Assembly: GCA_003242495.1 (NCBI GenBank)
Contig: QGUO01000018.1
Location: forward strand, 1-17,881
DNA from: Pseudomonadota bacterium
GTDB taxonomy: Bacteria > Pseudomonadota > Gammaproteobacteria > Steroidobacterales > Steroidobacteraceae
Direction: 5' to 3'
Length of the DNA stretch: 17,881 nucleotides
This document shows positions 14,801-17,881 of the stretch, piece after piece. Both the position numbers and the translations under genes were made by a program. A model generated the notes under the pieces. It had not been told where the DNA came from, did not search any database, and was given only the letters and a program-made list of their open reading frames with translations. Within the stretch, counting starts at the first letter, position 1. Each line of letters starts with the position of its first letter.

Positions 14801-14953
14801 CTACAGGGTGCAGTCGAAGTGATAGACGTGGTACACCGGCCTGCTCGGATCGATCGTCTTGTTCTCGATCCCCACCCTCACTCCCCTATGTGACGAGGTG
14901 CTGCGCGTGGTCGTGTTGACGGTGACGACGCAGCCCTGGTACTTGGTCCGCAT
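14801..14953 (-). CDS. Possible small orphan protein (50 codons)
   Basis: This frame encodes a 50-residue product starting MRTKYQGCVVTVNTTTRS and ending in YHVYHFDCTL. I do not recognise it. It has two cysteines, one near each end, and many polar and beta-branched residues; no transmembrane segment or signal peptide is visible. In favour of coding, about nine in ten third codon positions are G or C while second positions are mixed, the pattern of real genes in such a genome. Against it, the ATG at 14953 has no clear ribosome-binding site. An upstream ATG at 15010 would add 19 residues of less gene-like sequence. A hairpin follows at 14761-14785. It could equally be a decayed gene end. Confidence 0.4.
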   Translation of the reverse strand: MRTKYQGCVVTVNTTTRSTSSHRGVRVGIENKTIDPSRPVYHVYHFDCTL

Positions 14954-15156
14954 CGTACGGGGTCGCCCGGGCGCCTGACAATCGACCGGGAAGCTTGGAT
15001 GGGGCGGCATGGACGATGCCCGCGGCGGGACAGGGGAGCGCGGAGGGTCCCCAAGCGGCCGGTCGCCCGGTCGTCGCAGGGATCAGCGGCTGACTACGCG
15101 GGGGATTCGGGGAGCGCTGCGCGAGACGCTGCGGCGCTTGTTTCTGGGCCAGCAGA

Positions 15157-15231
15157 TGGCTCCCCGGGCCGGATTCGAACCAGCGACCAACGGATTAACA
15201 GTCCGTCGCTCTACCACTGAGCTACCGGGGA
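15157..15231 (-). tRNA. tRNA-Asn (anticodon GTT)
   Basis: The reverse complement folds as a full tRNA: acceptor TCCCCGG (15231-15225) pairs with CCGGGGA (15167-15161), the D arm holds GCTCAGTGGTAGAGC, the anticodon stem ACGGA/TCCGT carries the loop CTGTTAA with anticodon GTT (15199-15197), and the T arm holds GGTTCGAATCC. The discriminator is G and CCA is encoded (15159-15157). It reads AAC/AAT codons. A good promoter lies just upstream, and no clear terminator is seen downstream. Confidence 0.97.
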
Positions 15232-15257
15232 ACGGTGCAAGGGCTTGAAGGCGCGCG

Positions 15258-15286
15258 ATTGTGCGGAAGCGCGCCGGGGGTGTCAA
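15258..15286 (-). promoter_or_regulatory. Sigma70 promoter of tRNA-Asn
   Basis: On the minus strand TTGACA (15286-15281), a perfect -35, is followed after exactly 17 bases by CACAAT (15263-15258), a four-of-six -10. Transcription would start near 15251, leaving a leader of about 20 bases before the tRNA 5' end. This is the best promoter match in the window. Confidence 0.8.
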
Positions 15287-15352
15287 GGAACGCGGGCCGG
15301 TCCGCGGGCCGCACGGCCCCAGGATACGACAGTCCTCGACCAAAGTCCTCGA

Positions 15353-15538
15353 TCAGCGCGGGCGCGACGCTTGGAGCGCGATGTTGCGGCGGCTGACGCC
15401 GCAAACGATGCGCTGGACGCGTTCGCGGCTGATCTGCAGGTGGCGGGCGGCCATGCCCGGGGTCATTCCGTGGCGGGTCACCAGGGTCCAGACCCGCAAG
15501 GCGTACTCGGATGGTCGGCGTACTCTGGTCTGCGACAT
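15353..15538 (-). CDS. Small helix-turn-helix protein
   Basis: This 61-residue basic protein has a helix-turn-helix pattern at about 25-47: a first helix TPGMAARHL, a turn QIS, and a recognition helix RERVQRIVCG. Before it lies EYALRVWTLVTRHG, probably another helix. GAGGG sits at good distance before the ATG at 15538, and third codon positions are GC-rich, so it is likely to be a true gene. The motif, with short arginine-rich tails on both sides, fits a small DNA-binding regulator, but it might be the leftover N-terminal part of a transposase or larger regulator. It lies between the tRNA-Asn promoter and the aminotransferase gene, separated from the latter by about 200 bases. Its target is unknown. 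Confidence 0.6.
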   Translation of the reverse strand: MSQTRVRRPSEYALRVWTLVTRHGMTPGMAARHLQISRERVQRIVCGVSRRNIALQASRPR

Positions 15539-15707
15539 GTTGCCCTCGCGCTGTCTGTCGACAACGGTAGGCCATGTCGATGGGAAGGGCTGCCGGCGCG
15601 AGCCTGAAGGCCAGGGGAGGCGGACCCGCAGGGCTCCGATCAGGCCGGCCGGGACTCGGGATGCAACCTGAGCTCCGAGCGCGCCGCGCGCGGGAGCCCG
15701 GGCCTGC

Positions 15708-15752
15708 GCGTAGCGCCCGCTGGCCGCCGCGGCCTGGGTGCGCTCGCTACGC
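15708..15752 (-). terminator. Inverted repeat overlapping the aminotransferase stop codon
   Basis: GCGTAGCG (15708-15715) and CGCTACGC (15745-15752) are a perfect 8-bp inverted repeat; the right arm contains the stop codon of the aminotransferase. Inside is GGCCGC-C-GCGGCC (15722-15734), a second dyad. There is no T-run, so intrinsic termination is doubtful; a role in protecting the mRNA 3' end is also possible. Confidence 0.4.
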
Positions 15753-16943
15753 TTCCTGCGCCGCTCGCAGCGCCTTGTCCATGCGCCGCAGCGCCTCTTC
15801 CAAGGTCTGCATGCTGCACGCGAACGACAGGCGCATATGGCCCGGCGCCCCGAACCCGCTGCCCGGGACCACCGCCACCCCCGCGTGGTTGAGCAGGTAC
15901 TCGCAGAACGCGGTGTCGTCCTTGGCGCTGACGATCTCCATGGCGCGCTCGATGTGGGCGAATGCGTAGAACGTGCCGGCCCCGGGCAGGCAGGAGACGC
16001 CCGGCAGCTTGTTCAGCCCCTCCACCACGAAATCGTGCCGCTTCTTGAAATGCGCCGTCATCTCGCGCACGCATTCCTGGCCGGCGTTCAGGGCGGTCAC
16101 GGCGGCCTTCTGCGCGATGGAGGAGGCGTTCGAGGAGCTCTGGCTCTGGATGGTGGCCATGGCGGTGACGATCTCCACCGGCCCGCCGCAGTATCCGATG
16201 CGCCAGCCCGTCATGGCGTAGGCCTTGGAGACCCCGTTGACCGTGACGGTGCGGTCGTAGAGCTCGGGGCACACGCTCGCCAGCGTGCAGAACGGCTCAT
16301 CCGCCCAGTAGATGTGCTCGTACATGTCGTCCGGGCAGACGATGATCTGCGGGTGCCTCATCAGGACCTCGCCGAGCGCGCGCAGCTCCGCGCGCGTGTA
16401 GGCCGCCCCGGTGGGATTGCTGGGGCTGTTGAGGATGACGAGACGCGTTTTCGGCGTGATCGCCGCCTCGAGCTGCTCGGGGGCGAGCTTGTAATGCTGC
16501 TCCGGGCCCGCATAGGGCATGACCGGCACCCCGTCGGCCAGCAGCACCATGTCGGGGTAGGACACCCAGTAGGGCGCGGGGATCACCACCTCGTCGCCGG
16601 GGTCCACCACGGCCAGCACCAGGTTGAAAATGGTCTGCTTGGCGCCGCTCGAGACCAGGATCTGCGCACGCGTGTAGTCGAGGCCGTTCTCGCGCTTGAA
16701 CTTGGCGATGATGGCGTCTTTCAGGTCCGCGTTGCCTTCCACCGGCGTGTAGCGCGTGAACCCACCGCGGATGGCCTCGACGCCCGCGTCGGCGATGTGC
16801 GCGGGGGTGTCGAAATCCGGCTCACCGGCCCCGAGCCCGATGATGTCCTTGCCCTCGGCCTTGAGCTGCGCCACCCGGCCGGTGAGGGCCACGGTGGGGG
16901 AGGGCTTGACGCGCTGCACGCGCTTGGAAACTGCTAGACTCAT
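15747..16943 (-). CDS. aspC: Pyridoxal-phosphate aspartate aminotransferase, class I subgroup Igamma
   Basis: This 398-residue protein is of normal length. It transfers the amino group of aspartate to 2-oxoglutarate using pyridoxal phosphate, in the cytoplasm. Typical features are the start SKRVQRVKPSPT, GLGAGEPDFDTP (36-47), the cofactor-stacking APYWVSYP (123-130), NSPSNPTG (172-179), Asp206 in CPDDMYEH, Lys240 in NGVSKAYAMTGWRIGY as the Schiff-base lysine, and a C-terminal Arg in GHMRLSFACS for the substrate carboxylate. The ATG at 16943 gives the family's usual N-terminus although the ribosome-binding site is weak; the frame is open far upstream across the uvrB gene, which is not coding here. 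Related enzymes can also use prephenate, so exact specificity is unsure. It is divergent from uvrB. Confidence 0.93.
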   Translation of the reverse strand: MSLAVSKRVQRVKPSPTVALTGRVAQLKAEGKDIIGLGAGEPDFDTPAHIADAGVEAIRGGFTRYTPVEGNADLKDAIIAKFKRENGLDYTRAQILVSSGAKQTIFNLVLAVVDPGDEVVIPAPYWVSYPDMVLLADGVPVMPYAGPEQHYKLAPEQLEAAITPKTRLVILNSPSNPTGAAYTRAELRALGEVLMRHPQIIVCPDDMYEHIYWADEPFCTLASVCPELYDRTVTVNGVSKAYAMTGWRIGYCGGPVEIVTAMATIQSQSSSNASSIAQKAAVTALNAGQECVREMTAHFKKRHDFVVEGLNKLPGVSCLPGAGTFYAFAHIERAMEIVSAKDDTAFCEYLLNHAGVAVVPGSGFGAPGHMRLSFACSMQTLEEALRRMDKALRAAQEA

Positions 16944-17034
16944 GGACGGACACTCAGGACGTGGTTTCAGGGACGCACGGGACGCTGACCGACACGATGA
17001 CTTCAGGCACGGCGGACGCCCGGCGACGGCCCGC

Positions 17035-17040
17035 ATTGTA
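17035..17040 (-). promoter_or_regulatory. -10-like hexamer upstream of the aminotransferase gene
   Basis: TACAAT on the minus strand (17040-17035) matches the sigma70 -10 at five of six positions. The hexamer 17 bases upstream, GTGAGG, is a poor -35. The leader to the aminotransferase ATG would be about 85 bases. Confidence 0.4.
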
Positions 17041-17102
17041 GCCGCCCGGCACTCGCCCCTCACCTTGACGCCCGGCGCCCTGGGCGCAGACCTGGCGTGA
17101 AC

Positions 17103-17881
17103 ATGAGCATCAGGACCGAGCACCTTCCTTTCAAGCTGCACGCCCCCTACGAGCCGGCGGGCGATCAGCCCGAGGCCATCGCCAAGCTGGTCGAAGGGCT
17201 GGAGGCCGGGCTGTCGCACCAGACGCTGCTCGGGGTGACGGGCAGCGGCAAGACCTATTCCATCGCCAATGTCATCCAGCGTGTGCAACGCCCCACGCTC
17301 GTGCTGGCGCACAACAAGACGCTGGCGGCGCAGCTCTACGGCGAGTTCCGGGAGTTCTTTCCCGAAAATGCCGTGGAGTATTTCGTCTCGTACTACGATT
17401 ACTACCAGCCCGAGGCGTACGTGCCGTCCTCGGACACCTTCATCGAGAAGGACGCGTCGATCAACCAGCACATCGAGCAGATGCGCCTGTCGGCCACCAA
17501 GGCGCTGCTCGAGCGTTCCGACTCCATCATCGTCGCCACGGTCTCGGCCATCTACGGCCTGGGCGATCCGCAGGCCTACCTGGAAATGGTGCTGCATCTC
17601 TCGCGCGGCGACCGCATCGATCAGCGCAGGGTGCTCAGGCGTCTGGCGGACATGCAATACACGCGCAACGAGATGGAGCTCACGCAGGGCACGTATCGCG
17701 TGCGCGGCGATGTCATCGACATCTTCCCGGCGGAATCCGAGCGCGAGGCGGTGCGCGTGGAGCTGTTCGACGATGAGGTCGAGTCGATCGTGCTGTTCGA
17801 CCCCCTCACCGGCGAGGTCAAGCGCAAGGTGCCGCGCTACACGGTGTTCCCCTCGACCCACTACGTCACTCCGAAGGAGCG
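17103..17881 (+). CDS. uvrB: UvrB, excinuclease ABC subunit B (5' part; runs off window)
   Basis: The first 259 codons are present and open to the window edge. UvrB is the DNA-loading and damage-verifying subunit of nucleotide excision repair; it works with UvrA and UvrC and has a helicase-like ATPase. The Walker A motif GVTGSGKT is at 44-51, motif Ia-like LVLAHNKTLAAQLYGEF at 67-83, and the beta-hairpin that inserts into DNA is visible as YYDYYQPEAY at 97-106 followed by VPSSDTFIEKDASIN. The damage-recognition insert TYRVRGDVIDIFPAES follows. The ATG at 17103 gives the standard N-terminus (MSIRTEHLPFKL). No LexA-type SOS box is visible in the 159-base gap to the aminotransferase gene. Confidence 0.97.
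   Translation, partial: MSIRTEHLPFKLHAPYEPAGDQPEAIAKLVEGLEAGLSHQTLLGVTGSGKTYSIANVIQRVQRPTLVLAHNKTLAAQLYGEFREFFPENAVEYFVSYYDYYQPEAYVPSSDTFIEKDASINQHIEQMRLSATKALLERSDSIIVATVSAIYGLGDPQAYLEMVLHLSRGDRIDQRRVLRRLADMQYTRNEMELTQGTYRVRGDVIDIFPAESEREAVRVELFDDEVESIVLFDPLTGEVKRKVPRYTVFPSTHYVTPKE

Noticed and set aside
17065..17070. TTGACG as the -35 of a uvrB promoter
   Set aside because: The sequence at -10 distance (AGACCT) does not resemble a -10, and the site is only 33 bases before the start codon.
16944..17102. LexA/SOS box upstream of uvrB
   Set aside because: No CTGT-N8-ACAG pattern is present in the gap, so SOS control cannot be claimed from this sequence.

Overview
The window is a stretch of high-GC bacterial chromosome. 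The tRNA-Asn / subgroup-Igamma aspartate aminotransferase / uvrB neighbourhood at the right end, a YidB-family protein and the family mix suggest a gammaproteobacterium, probably an environmental one near Nevskiales, Steroidobacterales or Xanthomonadales. The lineage is inference; nothing here fixes it. No phage, insertion sequence or CRISPR array is visible.

Left part (1-9310): a lipoprotein gene runs off the left edge on the minus strand. It follows a four-gene minus-strand operon: a DUF1592-type multidomain protein with two haem-c motifs, a Tat-exported DUF1552 (HXXSHH) protein, a Tat-exported metallo-beta-lactamase-fold protein and a secreted ankyrin-repeat protein. Divergent from it, across about 290 bases, lies a PQQ-dependent alcohol dehydrogenase made as a lipoprotein with a C-terminal cytochrome c domain. 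All five products carry export signals, so together they look like one extracytoplasmic redox module of unknown substrate. This is the best candidate for an undescribed system. The dehydrogenase has the extra Asp that marks lanthanide-dependent PQQ enzymes, and the MBL protein lacks its second zinc site.

Middle (9311-11553): hairpin-rich convergent DNA, a stand-alone glutathione S-transferase N-terminal domain, a YidB-family protein and a stand-alone 5'-3' exonuclease with the acidic residues of the Pol I nuclease domain.

Right part (11554-17881): a two-gene plus-strand operon encodes an IlvD/Edd-type sugar-acid dehydratase and a CtBP-type D-2-hydroxyacid dehydrogenase with an altered NAD loop, closed by a hairpin. 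Then come a small orphan ORF, tRNA-Asn with a clear sigma70 promoter, a small helix-turn-helix protein, an aspartate aminotransferase and, divergently, the start of uvrB.
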